Source: Cyclobacteriaceae bacterium | Lineage (GTDB): Bacteria; Bacteroidota; Bacteroidia; Cytophagales; Cyclobacteriaceae | DNA: 64,000 bases | Reading direction: 5' to 3' | NCBI GenBank assembly: GCA_013141055.1 | Contig: JABFRS010000001.1 | Coordinates: forward strand, 1,922,001 to 1,986,000 | Shown: positions 34,284-43,221 of the stretch, piece by piece | How positions within the stretch are numbered: position 1 is the stretch's first letter | Layout of the letters: the number at the start of each line of letters is the position of its first letter | Translations under genes and position numbers: made by a program | The notes under the pieces: model-generated | What the model saw: the letters and a program-made list of their open reading frames with translations, nothing else | The model's database searches: none | Told to the model about the DNA's origin: nothing

Positions 34284-35591
34284 ATGGCTAATATCATCGC
34301 AATCGTAGGACGTCCCAATGTGGGGAAATCAACCTTTTTCAACAGGCTGGTGGAAGCTCGTGAGGCGATCATGGATGATATGCCTGGCGTTACCCGTGAC
34401 CGTCACTATGGATACGCGCAATGGGTAGGCAAGTATTTTACAGTCATTGATACTGGTGGATATGTAACGGGGTCAGATGATAAATTTGAATCACAGATCC
34501 GTCGCCAGGTTGAGATGGCCATCGAAGAAGCAACTGCCGTCATCTTTATGGTGGACGCACGCGATGGACTTACCGGATACGATAAAGAGTTTGCCAACAT
34601 CATTCGTAAATCAAAGAAGCCGGTATTCGTTGCAGCCAATAAAGCTGACACTCCCGACAAGGCTATACTTGCCAATGAGTTTTATGCACTGGGCATGGGT
34701 GAAGTATATCCTGTCTCCGCAGAAAATGGTGGTGGTTCCGGCGAACTTCTAGATGAACTTGTGAAAGTATTTGAAGCAGATGATGTAGAAGATCCAAACG
34801 CCGGCATTCCAAAGATTGCAATTCTTGGAAGACCTAATGTTGGTAAATCATCTTACCTGAATGTACTGCTTGGAGTAGAGCGAAGCATTGTTACCGATGA
34901 AGCCGGCACTACGCGTGATGCGGTGCACTCACGATACAGGATGTTCGGCAATGATTTTATATTGATTGATACTGCCGGTATCCGAAAGAGAAACAAGGTC
35001 CATGAGGACATAGAGTTTTATTCAGTCCTTCGCTCATTGCGCGCGCTGGAGGAATGTGATGTTGCCATTGTTGTCATTGACGCTTCCCGCGGAATGGAAT
35101 CTCAGGACGTGAGCATTTTGTCGTTAGCTCAGAAACAGGGCAAGGGAATTGTGATCATGATGAACAAATGGGATCTCATTGAAAAGGACAGCAAGACCGC
35201 CGATAATATCCGGAAGGAGATGGTGGAAAAGCTGATGCCGATGGATTACCTGCCGATCATCTTTGCTTCCGCGACAGAAAAGCAACGCATTTTCCAGGTG
35301 GTTGAAAAGGCAATGGAAGTCTACAAAAACAAGGTGAAAAAGATCCCTACTTCCCAGTTGAACGATGCCTTGCTTCCGGAAATCATCCATTATCCACCAG
35401 CAGCGACAAAGGGAAAACACATCCAGATCAAATATATTACTCAGGTAAATGCGGCAACGCCAACGTTTGCATTCTTCTGTAATCTTCCTCAATACATTCA
35501 GGAATCATATCAGAGATTCCTTGAAAATAAGCTAAGAGAGAACTTTGACTTCACAGGGGTGCCCCTTCGACTGTTTTTCAGAAAGAAATAA
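34284..35591 (+). CDS. der: Ribosome biogenesis GTPase Der (EngA)
   Basis: 435 residues with two G domains in tandem. The first has GRPNVGKST (about 8-16), DTGGY and NKAD; the second has GRPNVGKSS (about 181-189), DTAGIRKRNKVHEDIEFYSVLR and NKWD. A C-terminal KH-like domain follows (YITQVNAATPTFAFFCNLP...RENFDFTGVPLRLFFRKK). Der is needed for 50S maturation. Length and motif order are those of the family. It stands alone, with its own -7 box. Confidence 0.97.
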   Translation: MANIIAIVGRPNVGKSTFFNRLVEAREAIMDDMPGVTRDRHYGYAQWVGKYFTVIDTGGYVTGSDDKFESQIRRQVEMAIEEATAVIFMVDARDGLTGYDKEFANIIRKSKKPVFVAANKADTPDKAILANEFYALGMGEVYPVSAENGGGSGELLDELVKVFEADDVEDPNAGIPKIAILGRPNVGKSSYLNVLLGVERSIVTDEAGTTRDAVHSRYRMFGNDFILIDTAGIRKRNKVHEDIEFYSVLRSLRALEECDVAIVVIDASRGMESQDVSILSLAQKQGKGIVIMMNKWDLIEKDSKTADNIRKEMVEKLMPMDYLPIIFASATEKQRIFQVVEKAMEVYKNKVKKIPTSQLNDALLPEIIHYPPAATKGKHIQIKYITQVNAATPTFAFFCNLPQYIQESYQRFLENKLRENFDFTGVPLRLFFRKK

Positions 35592-35682
35592 GGCCTAACA
35601 AGTGTGCGGTCTAATTTTCACCCCGATTTGCACCAAAATGTAAATTTTTCCTGGGGGATGCCTTAAAATTGGCCCAAACTCC

Positions 35683-35690
35683 TATCTTTG
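35683..35690 (+). promoter_or_regulatory. Candidate -7 box for the Ala-rich lipoprotein
   Basis: TATCTTTG fits TAnnTTTG, 27 bases before the ATG at 35718. Confidence 0.45.
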
Positions 35691-35717
35691 CGGGGAATTT
35701 TAAAAAACCTGTAAACT

Positions 35718-35972
35718 ATGAAAAAAGTATTCGGACTAATTATGGTGTGCGCTTTGGCACTGGCTTTCGTTGCATGTAGCAATAAGGCTAAGGAAGAAGC
35801 TGCTGCTAAAGCAAAAGCTGATTCTACAAGAATGGCTGATTCAGTTGCTAGTGTTCAAGCAATGGCTGCTGCCGCTGCTCAAGCTAAGGCTGATTCAACT
35901 GCTGCTGCTGTTGCTGCTCAAGCAAAGGCTGATTCTATCGCCGCTGCTGCAACAACAAAGAAAAAGAAGTAA
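35718..35972 (+). CDS. Small Ala/Lys/Asp-rich lipoprotein
   Basis: 84 residues. The lipoprotein signal MKKVFGLIMVCALALAFVAC ends at Cys20. The mature part is almost only Ala, Lys, Asp, Ser, Gln with three repeats of (A)KADS (KADSTRMADS, KADSTAAA, KADSIAAA) and ends in four Lys. It should form a continuous helix, reminiscent of Lpp-like envelope proteins, although no homology to Lpp is claimed. It has its own -7 box and strong terminator, so it is probably a well-expressed single-gene unit. Confidence 0.85.
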   Translation: MKKVFGLIMVCALALAFVACSNKAKEEAAAKAKADSTRMADSVASVQAMAAAAAQAKADSTAAAVAAQAKADSIAAAATTKKKK

Positions 35973-35999
35973 TCTCTTGACGAAGAGATTTTCCCGGGA

Positions 36000-36028
36000 A
36001 AGGCTTTAGCATCTAAAGCCTTTTTTTT
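36000..36028 (+). terminator. Terminator after the Ala-rich lipoprotein
   Basis: AAGGCTTTA (36000-36008) pairs perfectly with TAAAGCCTT (36014-36022) around GCATC, followed by eight T. Confidence 0.92.
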
Positions 36029-36044
36029 ATTTCCTTTACTTTCC

Positions 36045-36668
36045 ATGGACGCCGTCAAGTTTTACTCAATCCTGGAAAAACATCTTCCCCCCGCGGCCCT
36101 TCCGTATTGCTTTCAACTTTGGCAGCGATATCCTTTCGACTTCAAGCTTAGAAAAAAGAGAATCTCCAAGGTTGGTGATTTCACCTGTCATCAGGGTAAG
36201 ACTCCTCGGATCACCATCAATCACGACAGTCATCCTTATCTTTTTCTCATGACGTATGTTCATGAAGTTGCTCACCTCGTTGTGCATCAGCAGCATGGCT
36301 GGAAAATTGAAGCACACGGTGATCAATGGAAAAATACTTTCACTCAATTGATGGCTCCTGTTCTTACGGAAGATATTTACCCGGAAGGTTTATTAAAAGT
36401 GCTGAGAAGACACATGGCAGATCCTAAAGCCTCCAGCTTTTCTGACTCCACTTTAACTCACGCATTCCGTCAGTATGACGAACGCCAGAAATCTGTAACG
36501 CTGCTTTCAGAAATTCCGGAAGGAAGCATCTTTGGTTTGCATGGTCGCTGGTTTAAGAAAGGTCTGTTGAAAAGAACCCGTGTCATTTGCCGGGAGATCA
36601 ACACCAAACGGAATTATCTCGTTCCTGCAGATGTGCCCATCGACAGCGCACAACTCAGCCTGTTATAA
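36045..36668 (+). CDS. SprT-like zinc metalloprotease-domain protein
   Basis: 207 residues. The SprT-like domain carries the zinc motif HEVAH (about residues 74-78, in YVHEVAHLVVHQQHG), followed by a third ligand candidate in EAHGDQWK. The last 60 residues form a beta-rich tail (GSIFGLHGRWFKKGLLKRTRVICREINTKRNYLVPADVPI). The order fits the bacterial SprT-like family found in Bacteroidota. The reaction is presumed proteolysis. Convergent with the next gene, 11 bases apart, without a clear terminator. Confidence 0.88.
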   Translation: MDAVKFYSILEKHLPPAALPYCFQLWQRYPFDFKLRKKRISKVGDFTCHQGKTPRITINHDSHPYLFLMTYVHEVAHLVVHQQHGWKIEAHGDQWKNTFTQLMAPVLTEDIYPEGLLKVLRRHMADPKASSFSDSTLTHAFRQYDERQKSVTLLSEIPEGSIFGLHGRWFKKGLLKRTRVICREINTKRNYLVPADVPIDSAQLSLL

Positions 36669-36679
36669 TCTGCGCAAGA

Positions 36680-37255
36680 TCAGGGACCAAGTCTTCTCAC
36701 AATCAGCGAACTCACCAACTCATACAATCTATTGGGGTGTAACGTCCTCCAGTTCTCAATCTGAAGAGTGCCTCCCATGTTGATAAACTGATCAACATGA
36801 TACTTACGCATTTCATCCTGAACAAAATCAGGAAAACTTACCGCAGCTATCCATCCATTTTCATCCTCCACTTCATCAAACCATTCTTCATAATAAGAGT
36901 CATCAGAACCGTGAAAATTGAGGATGTTCTCTCCTATCAGAATGAATTTGGAAATCCCTTCCTTCATGAGCACTTCGATGAAGTTTCTCTTCAGCGACAT
37001 GATGTCGTTATTGATGGTATCATTCCACTCACCGATGAACTCAATGATGGCAAAATTCTTCTCGTAGTTAACAAAGAGGACTTTCAGGTAAAGCGTCTCT
37101 GACTCTATTGAATCCCATCCCGGATGGATGTAATAGCCATAAATGTTGTCCTGATATAAATCGTAGTTGTATTCTTTCCCAAAGAACGGTGAGCGTTCAT
37201 CAAAAGAGGAATCGTAATATTTCAGCCAGTTGTAGTAGGGCTCAATGTTATGCAT
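36680..37255 (-). CDS. Conserved hypothetical protein
   Basis: 191 residues, soluble, acidic, rich in Tyr, Asp and Glu (YYNWLKYYDSSFDERSPFFGKEYNYDLYQDNIYGYYIHPGWD). No signal, helix bundle or catalytic motif is evident, and I do not recognise the family. Its start codon overlaps the stop of murQ (TAATG), so it is the last member of a coupled five-gene unit with murQ, the sugar kinase, the b5-like protein and the RDD protein. A role in that unit cannot be told. Confidence 0.8.
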   Translation of the reverse strand: MHNIEPYYNWLKYYDSSFDERSPFFGKEYNYDLYQDNIYGYYIHPGWDSIESETLYLKVLFVNYEKNFAIIEFIGEWNDTINNDIMSLKRNFIEVLMKEGISKFILIGENILNFHGSDDSYYEEWFDEVEDENGWIAAVSFPDFVQDEMRKYHVDQFINMGGTLQIENWRTLHPNRLYELVSSLIVRRLGP

Positions 37256-38055
37256 TATTTCTTACCCGCAATCGCCTTGCGCACTGATCCAAATTCTTTC
37301 AAAAGTTTTTCGGCTTCGTATTCATTAACACCCAATTCCGCCATGATCATTCTTGTACCGCGGTCAATCAGCTTGTTATTAGTAAGAAGCATGTCCACCA
37401 TTTTATTTCCCTTCACTCTTCCCAGCTGAATCATTACAGCTGTAGAGATCATATTCAATACCAATTTCTGTGCCGTGCCCGCCTTCATTCTTGTAGAACC
37501 GGTAACAAACTCCGGTCCGACCACCACCTCTACAGGATAGTCAACATTGGAAGCTAGATCACTGCCGTTGTTACAGGTAATGCAGCCTGTCGCTATTTTA
37601 TGAGCCCGTGCATCTTTAACCCCACCGATCACATAAGGCGTGCGACCTGACGCTGCAATCCCAATCAATACATCCTGTTCCGTAATGGAAAACTTTTCCA
37701 GATCTTTCCATGCCTGATTCACATCATCTTCAGCATGCTCAACGGCTTTGCGGATCGCCGCATCACCTCCTGCCATCAGTCCAATCACTTTTCCATGAGG
37801 CATTCCATACGTCGGTGGAATCTCTGACGCATCGATAATACCAAGTCTTCCGCTGGTGCCTGCCCCGATATAAAACAGGCGGCCTCCTGCCTGCATTTTC
37901 TCAACGATAACTTTAACAAGTGATTCAATGGAGGGAATAATCTTTTCAATCGCCGTGGGTACCGACTTATCTTCCTTGTTAATGTTGGAAAGCAAGTCGC
38001 GGACGCTCATGTTTTCCAGGTGATCGTAGTGGGAAGTTGATTCAGTTGTGCTCAC
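37255..38055 (-). CDS. murQ: N-acetylmuramic acid 6-phosphate etherase MurQ
   Basis: 266 residues, one SIS domain. The family signature GAGTSGRLGIIDASEIPPTYG (from about 64) includes the catalytic Glu78; a second acidic site lies in AVEHAEDD near 106. EFVTGSTRMKAGTAQKLVLNMISTAVMI and the C-terminal NKLIDRGTRMI complete the pattern. MurQ splits MurNAc-6-phosphate to GlcNAc-6-phosphate and lactate in the cytoplasm, in peptidoglycan recycling. The gene directly follows a sugar kinase that could make its substrate. Confidence 0.96.
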   Translation of the reverse strand: MSTTESTSHYDHLENMSVRDLLSNINKEDKSVPTAIEKIIPSIESLVKVIVEKMQAGGRLFYIGAGTSGRLGIIDASEIPPTYGMPHGKVIGLMAGGDAAIRKAVEHAEDDVNQAWKDLEKFSITEQDVLIGIAASGRTPYVIGGVKDARAHKIATGCITCNNGSDLASNVDYPVEVVVGPEFVTGSTRMKAGTAQKLVLNMISTAVMIQLGRVKGNKMVDMLLTNNKLIDRGTRMIMAELGVNEYEAEKLLKEFGSVRKAIAGKK

Positions 38056-38085
38056 GATTGAGATATTTAGTAAATCAAAGGTCTG

Positions 38086-38931
38086 TTATTTCATTAACTC
38101 CTGGTGGTACAGGGTCAATCCGGATATCGGCGCTTCCAGAATAACCTTCACCGTTACGCCTTTATCATTCGCCACCTGTCTGAGTAAATCACTATAGTAA
38201 AATGCAATAGAGCCAACGAAGTGAACCTTAAGATTCTTATAACCTTCATATGCCATCACATTGTTTTCATAGAATTCTGAAAAGCTGTCATACACTAATC
38301 GATAACAATACGGTTCCTTGAGATGCTGAAAAATGAACTTGGAAAATGTTGCCAGGAAAGTGCTGGGTTTTTCCTGCTGGTAGATCTTCTCAAGAAACTC
38401 CTCTCTTGTGAATGGGAATCTCTTCTGAAATTGTTCAGCGAGTGTTGCCGGCATCTTTTTTCTCAGGTAATCAAATAGAAACTTCTTTCCAATGTTGGCG
38501 CCCGATGCCTCATCTGCCAGTATCCATCCCAGGTTTGCCACCTGACCTGTTATTGTTTTTCCATCGTACAAACATGAATTGGATCCTGTTCCCAGAATGC
38601 ATGCAATTCCAGGTTCATGACCACACAGGGCTCTTGCTGCTGCCAGCAAATCCCATTCAATTTCAACCTTTGCTTTGGGGAAAAATTCCAGGAATGCAGC
38701 TCTTACCAGGTCCTGATTCTTTTGAGAGGAAACACCCGTTCCATAAAAGAAGATCTGATCTACTTGTTCTTTTACGATGGGAACAAGTGCTTCGCGAATA
38801 TTCGTCTTCAGATCTTCTATGGGCTGGTAGTATGGATTGAATCCGGGACAATGTGCCTGTCCGATACTTCCATCATCACTCAGTAATCGCCAGTCGATCT
38901 TTGAGCTGCCACTGTCAGCGATAATAATCAT
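38086..38931 (-). CDS. BadF/BadG-type N-acetyl sugar kinase, possible MurNAc/GlcNAc kinase
   Basis: 281 residues of the ASKHA kinase fold. The N-terminal phosphate loop is MIIIADSGSSKIDWRLL, the second is CILGTGSNSCLYDG (about 117-130), and ILADEASGANIGKKFL follows. It belongs to the BadF/BadG/BcrA/BcrD group that includes GlcNAc kinases and the MurNAc kinase MurK. Lying 30 bp before murQ, it probably phosphorylates MurNAc, as in the MurK-MurQ route described for Tannerella forsythia; that substrate is inferred from context. The unit has no obvious transporter gene nearby. Confidence 0.88.
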   Translation of the reverse strand: MIIIADSGSSKIDWRLLSDDGSIGQAHCPGFNPYYQPIEDLKTNIREALVPIVKEQVDQIFFYGTGVSSQKNQDLVRAAFLEFFPKAKVEIEWDLLAAARALCGHEPGIACILGTGSNSCLYDGKTITGQVANLGWILADEASGANIGKKFLFDYLRKKMPATLAEQFQKRFPFTREEFLEKIYQQEKPSTFLATFSKFIFQHLKEPYCYRLVYDSFSEFYENNVMAYEGYKNLKVHFVGSIAFYYSDLLRQVANDKGVTVKVILEAPISGLTLYHQELMK

Positions 38932-38933
38932 AG

Positions 38934-39194
38934 TTAACTTTTGTCCTTCACAGCTCCTGTAATGAGAACTCCCACAACTTTAAATTTACTAAAAACTTCT
39001 TCTGTGTGCGGCGCGTCTTTTAATTCATCCGTAAGATCCTGACCTGCCCAATGCTCATAGTGCTTACCATCTCTCCACAATCTTGAAGTGGTGACATCAT
39101 ACACCTGACCTTTGAAAGCAATCCATATCTCTGGCTTATCCTGCCCGTTGCGTAAGGCAAGTTGTGAAGCTGTGATTTCCTTCAGTTCACTCAT
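38934..39194 (-). CDS. Cytochrome b5-like heme/steroid-binding domain protein
   Basis: 86 residues, one short b5 domain (ITASQLALRNGQDKPEIWIAFKGQVYDVTTSRLW...GKHYEHWAGQDLTDELKDAPHTEEVFSKF). The His in HYEHWAGQD and that in APHTEE are at the positions of the two axial ligands. Such short soluble b5-like proteins bind heme and probably move electrons, with unknown partners. The end of the RDD gene overlaps its start by four bases, and the kinase gene starts two bases after its stop, so it is tightly coupled in an operon of otherwise cell-wall type genes. Confidence 0.88.
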   Translation of the reverse strand: MSELKEITASQLALRNGQDKPEIWIAFKGQVYDVTTSRLWRDGKHYEHWAGQDLTDELKDAPHTEEVFSKFKVVGVLITGAVKDKS

Positions 39195-39901
39195 CCCTTT
39201 GATGTGATCTGTTGAAAGTCCTTAATGATCGTGTATAAGAATTTGACAGGAGGGAGATCCGTTTCAATACCCAGCAACGTTTTTATTTTCTCGCTGGTAG
39301 CGATCACGGGTTTGGGATTGCCGGTAAAGCGATTTACTTCCAATGCCTTTTGAATCAATTCAATGTCTTTCTCTGTAAGTTGTATTACACGCGGGAAGGT
39401 CAGGACATAATCAGAATTCTGCGGAACAAATATTTCGTCTGCGTTTGTCTGCGCATCACTCGCCACCTTTACTACCGTTGTTCCCGCTACCATATCACCT
39501 AACCTTTGTCCCTTGTTTCCGATGGCAATGCAGAGTACTGCGACCGCTCCACCAATTAAATGGAGATCAATGAAAGCAAAGATCCATCTGAGCAAAAAGT
39601 CTCCAACAGTTGCCGGGGTTCCATCCAGTCGGATGACTTTGATCCTCATGATAAGCTTGCCCGGACTTTGTCCATTCATGAATATTTCAAATAATAAATG
39701 ATACAGAAAAACCGGAATGGCCGCCGCTATAATCCATACCCAGCTCTCGAATTGATTTATCCCGATGTAAATCGCAATGATGGCCAGTACAAAAATCACT
39801 TTGATAATACCATCAATAAGATAAGCTACAATCCGATCGCCCACACCGGCAATCTGATACTGAATAAAAACATTTTGAGTGGTACGAACCTGAACCTGCA
39901 T
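39191..39901 (-). CDS. RDD family membrane protein
   Basis: 236 residues. The RDD signature is near the start (VRTTQNVFIQYQIAGVGDRIVAYLIDGIIK) with two following transmembrane helices, the SPGKLIMRIKVIRLDG turn, and a third hydrophobic helix (about 105-130, with the phrase GNKGQRLGDMVAGTTVVK). A soluble tail of about 80 residues ends the protein. RDD proteins are membrane proteins, sometimes linked to ion or compatible-solute stress. In Bacteroidota they often neighbour the SpoIIM/MoxR cluster, as here (41.3 kb). It is the first gene of the minus-strand murQ operon. Confidence 0.88.
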   Translation of the reverse strand: MQVQVRTTQNVFIQYQIAGVGDRIVAYLIDGIIKVIFVLAIIAIYIGINQFESWVWIIAAAIPVFLYHLLFEIFMNGQSPGKLIMRIKVIRLDGTPATVGDFLLRWIFAFIDLHLIGGAVAVLCIAIGNKGQRLGDMVAGTTVVKVASDAQTNADEIFVPQNSDYVLTFPRVIQLTEKDIELIQKALEVNRFTGNPKPVIATSEKIKTLLGIETDLPPVKFLYTIIKDFQQITSKG

Positions 39902-40003
39902 CAGTGGTATCGATTTATGGAGTGATTATAAAATCAATGTTTGTGTTGAAAAATGAATCTTGATACTTGAAACTTTTTAACTTTCAGTTCTAAACCCAAA
40001 CCT

Positions 40004-41239
40004 ATGAAATTCTTCTCTGTCCTCTGTCTTTCTCTTTCCCTACTTTTCCTTTCATGTTCAGAAAAAAAGCCTGCGGAACGCATGAATGATGAGCAGCTTC
40101 ACGCTTTGGCAGATTCTCTGGCGCATAAGTTCATTATTATGGACGGCCATGTTGATCTTCCTTTCCGTCTCAAAATCAAAAATTTCAGGGTTGAGCGGGA
40201 GTATATGGGCATTCCCATCAGTTATCCGGAAGGAGATTTCGATTATGAAAGAGCAGTAAAAGGAGGTTTGAGTGCGCCCTTTATGTCGATCTATGTTCCG
40301 TCTTCCTATCAGTTATTGCCCGACAAGGGTAAAGCAGTAGCTGATTCCATGATCAACATGGTGATCGGTATCACTACCAATATTCCCGACAAGTTTGCTC
40401 TTGCCAATACCGTTGCGGATGTTGAAAAGAATTTCAAAGAAGGAAAGATATCATTGCCGATGGGGATGGAGAATGCGGCACCTTTCGGAAATGATCTTAA
40501 GAATGTAAAATACTTTTACGATCGTGGAGTCCGTTACGCAACCCTCACACATAGTAAAGACAATCAAATCTGTGATTCCTCCGGCGACACAACGCGTACA
40601 TGGGGAGGATTAAGTCCTTTCGGAATTGAGGTTGTGAAAGAAATGAATCGCATTGGAATGATTGTAGACATCTCTCATGTTGATGACAGTACATTCTATC
40701 AGGTAATGAAACTTTCAAAGGCACCTTGTATTGCATCACACTCATCGGCAAGATTCTTTGCGCCAACGGTTCGTCGTGATATGACCGATGATATGATTAA
40801 AAAGCTCGGAGAGAACGACGGCGTGATGGATATCAATTTCTACACGGCATTCCTCAGCAGTGAAGTCTCCCGTCACAATAAAAAACTTGACTCTCTGCTT
40901 AAATCCAAAGGTCTTGATTCTGAAGACTCGCTTGCAAAGCCAGTAATTGCTGAATATCTGAAAGATCATCCAACGCCTCCAACAGATGTGCAGACAGTTG
41001 CCAATCACATTGATCATGCTGTGAAGCTGGCGGGAATTGATCATGTGGGACTAGGCTCTGACTATGATGGTGTGGGTGGTGCCACAAATCTGCCAAGCGG
41101 ACTGAAAGATGTATCGCAATATCCCAACCTGATCTATGAATTATTAAAGCGCGGATATACAGAATCAGACATTGAAAAAATCTGTTCCGGAAATTTCATC
41201 AGGGTATGGAAAAAGGTTGAAGAGATTGCCAAAAAATGA
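40004..41239 (+). CDS. M19 family membrane dipeptidase, lipoprotein
   Basis: 411 residues. Lipoprotein signal MKFFSVLCLSLSLLFLSC (Cys18). The M19 zinc ligands are visible: HxD in MDGHVDLP (His49, Asp51), a bridging Glu in GMENAAPFG, His in DISHVDDSTF and in ASHSSARFF, and Asp in GLGSDYDGVGG. These enzymes split dipeptides, including ones with a D-residue, and some hydrolyse muropeptide fragments. Its place, divergent from murQ and kinase genes of wall recycling, makes such a role plausible but not shown. The usual length of the family is matched. Confidence 0.93.
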   Translation: MKFFSVLCLSLSLLFLSCSEKKPAERMNDEQLHALADSLAHKFIIMDGHVDLPFRLKIKNFRVEREYMGIPISYPEGDFDYERAVKGGLSAPFMSIYVPSSYQLLPDKGKAVADSMINMVIGITTNIPDKFALANTVADVEKNFKEGKISLPMGMENAAPFGNDLKNVKYFYDRGVRYATLTHSKDNQICDSSGDTTRTWGGLSPFGIEVVKEMNRIGMIVDISHVDDSTFYQVMKLSKAPCIASHSSARFFAPTVRRDMTDDMIKKLGENDGVMDINFYTAFLSSEVSRHNKKLDSLLKSKGLDSEDSLAKPVIAEYLKDHPTPPTDVQTVANHIDHAVKLAGIDHVGLGSDYDGVGGATNLPSGLKDVSQYPNLIYELLKRGYTESDIEKICSGNFIRVWKKVEEIAKK

Positions 41240-41289
41240 GAAGAGTCGAAATGTTTGATTGGTACGGAATTCTTGCCTAATTATGGTCT

Positions 41290-42258
41290 ATGCGTGAAGC
41301 TGCTTTTATACAACAAAATCGTCCGCGATGGGAAGCTTTTGAGAAAGTAGTGAGTCAGCCAAAAACGGCAAAACCTGACCAGCTTGCAGAATTATTCATT
41401 CAGATCACGGACGACCTTTCTTTTTCAAGGACACAGTATCCAAACAGTCGCACGACAAATTATCTGAACGCACTGGCAAGCAAAATTCACCTTGAGATCT
41501 ACAAAAACAAGAAGGAAGAGAAAAGCAGGTTCATCACGTTCTGGAAATCCGAACTTCCCCTGGTGTTGTATGAGGCGCGCAAATCAATGTTGTATGCACT
41601 TATCATTTTTCTTTTAGCAATTGTTATCGGCGCGCTCTCTGCTGCTTACGATGATTCCTTTGCCCGGTTGATCCTTGGAGATGGCTATGTTAACATGACC
41701 CTTGAAAATATCAAGAATGGAAATCCGACTTCAGTTTATTCGGATACCGGAAGTGAAATAGCAATGTTCGTTGGAATAGCCTGGAATAATATCCGGGTCT
41801 CTTTTATGATCTTCGCTTACGGAGTATTCTTTTCACTGGGAACAGGATTGCATCTGTTCTATAACGGTGTAATGGTGGGATCGTTTGTTACTTTTTTCTA
41901 TCGTCAGCATGAGCTTGCCCAGGCATTTCCTGTCATCATGCTTCACGGAACGATTGAGCTTTCTTCCATCGTAATTGCAGGAGCAGCAGGATTTACAATG
42001 GGTAACAGTCTGATTTTCCCTGGCACCTACTCGCGATTGGATTCATTCAAGGCAGGCGCCTTAAGAGGATTGAAGATCATTATGGGACTTGTTCCTTTTT
42101 TTATACTGGCTGCGTTCATCGAAGGAGTGATTACCCGCTATGCTTTTATGCACTGGAGTTTAAAAGCATTGATCATTTCTCTTTCCGCGATCCTCATGGT
42201 TTACTATTTTGTCATTTACCCTTACAAGCTTCGCAATGGGAAACTTCAGATTAATTGA
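41290..42258 (+). CDS. Stage II sporulation protein M-like (SpoIIM/DUF95) membrane protein
   Basis: 322 residues. A soluble N-terminus (REAAFIQQNRPRWEAFEKVV) typical of this group precedes five to six transmembrane helices. Family landmarks are NNIRVSFMIFAYGVFFSLGTGLHLFYNGVMVGSF and HGTIELSSIVIAGAAGFTMG. In non-sporulating Bacteroidota this protein opens a conserved cluster ending in MoxR and DUF58, as here; its function is unknown. The next gene starts inside its 3' end (23-base overlap). Confidence 0.9.
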   Translation: MREAAFIQQNRPRWEAFEKVVSQPKTAKPDQLAELFIQITDDLSFSRTQYPNSRTTNYLNALASKIHLEIYKNKKEEKSRFITFWKSELPLVLYEARKSMLYALIIFLLAIVIGALSAAYDDSFARLILGDGYVNMTLENIKNGNPTSVYSDTGSEIAMFVGIAWNNIRVSFMIFAYGVFFSLGTGLHLFYNGVMVGSFVTFFYRQHELAQAFPVIMLHGTIELSSIVIAGAAGFTMGNSLIFPGTYSRLDSFKAGALRGLKIIMGLVPFFILAAFIEGVITRYAFMHWSLKALIISLSAILMVYYFVIYPYKLRNGKLQIN

Positions 42259-43207
42259 ATTTCAAAAGACCCGTAACTTCAGCGATAAGGTTTCTATAAC
42301 CTTTGTATTCTTCCGGCAGAACTTTAAAGGTCTTTCCAGAAGTCTTCTATATATCGCCGGTCCACCCATTTTGGTTTCCAGTCTATTGATGGGAAGTTCT
42401 ATGAAAGGCATATTCAGCAACAGTACTGCCGGACCAGAAGCAATGGCTAACTATTTCGGATCCGTGAACTTATGGATTGAGATGCTGCTCTCATTTGTCT
42501 TCTTTGTGGTGAGTATAGTTTCCATCATTGCCACCATCAATAATTATCTGATCCTTTATCAGGAAAAACAAACTAATGAAATTGAAGTCAGTGAGGTTTG
42601 GCAAAGAGTACGCAAAACTTTTTTCATGTATCTGATTTCATCGTTTCTGTTTGGCCTCTTTGCGATGATTGCCTATTTTCTTTTGATCATTCCTACCGTT
42701 GTTCTTGCCGCAATTTCACCACTCCTTATATTTCTGGGAATCCTGGTTCTTTTCGGAGGGTTTGTATATCTCTTCATCAGTGCTTCCTTATTGTTCGTGG
42801 TGCAGGGCTTCGAAAAAAGAAATTTTTTCACAGCTGTGGAGAGATCTTTTAAACTGACGCGCGGAAAATGGTGGAGCACTTTTGGAATTTATCTGATCCT
42901 GATGCTGCTGGTGATCACCATCGCCTATGTTTTCTTTATTCCAGGTTACCTGATTATGATAATGGGCTCCCTGCACAATACAGAAGGAAGTTCCTTCAAT
43001 GAAAGTGGTGGCATTTTAAGTTTCGTAGTAATGATGAGCATGACGCTCTACTTTCTTTCATTCATGCTTCTGATCTGTCTTCCAATGATTGGCTTATCCT
43101 TTCAGTATTTTAATCTTGTTGAATTAAAAGAAGCGAGGGGACTTTTGAGTCAGATCAATACTATTGGAGAGGTTCCCATCGCACCAACCGAAGAAGAGCA
43201 TTACTAA
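42236..43207 (+). CDS. Integral membrane protein of the SpoIIM-MoxR cluster
   Basis: 323 residues from the ATG at 42236, which lies within the end of the SpoIIM-like gene and gives a plausible cytosolic start (MGNFRLIEFQKTRNFSDKVSITF). At least six hydrophobic segments are visible. It carries RGKWWSTFGIYLILMLLVITIAYVFF near residue 220. Reminiscent of the DUF975/GPDPase-type membrane domain found in such clusters, but I do not name a family. The gene is between SpoIIM and DUF4129 genes, with a 14-bp gap to the latter. Confidence 0.8.
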   Translation: MGNFRLIEFQKTRNFSDKVSITFVFFRQNFKGLSRSLLYIAGPPILVSSLLMGSSMKGIFSNSTAGPEAMANYFGSVNLWIEMLLSFVFFVVSIVSIIATINNYLILYQEKQTNEIEVSEVWQRVRKTFFMYLISSFLFGLFAMIAYFLLIIPTVVLAAISPLLIFLGILVLFGGFVYLFISASLLFVVQGFEKRNFFTAVERSFKLTRGKWWSTFGIYLILMLLVITIAYVFFIPGYLIMIMGSLHNTEGSSFNESGGILSFVVMMSMTLYFLSFMLLICLPMIGLSFQYFNLVELKEARGLLSQINTIGEVPIAPTEEEHY

Positions 43208-43221
43208 ATTTTTTCCTCATC

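Noticed and set aside
41290-42258. Evidence of sporulation from the SpoIIM-like gene
   Set aside because: This family is common in non-sporulating Bacteroidota next to MoxR/DUF58 genes; no other sporulation genes are present.
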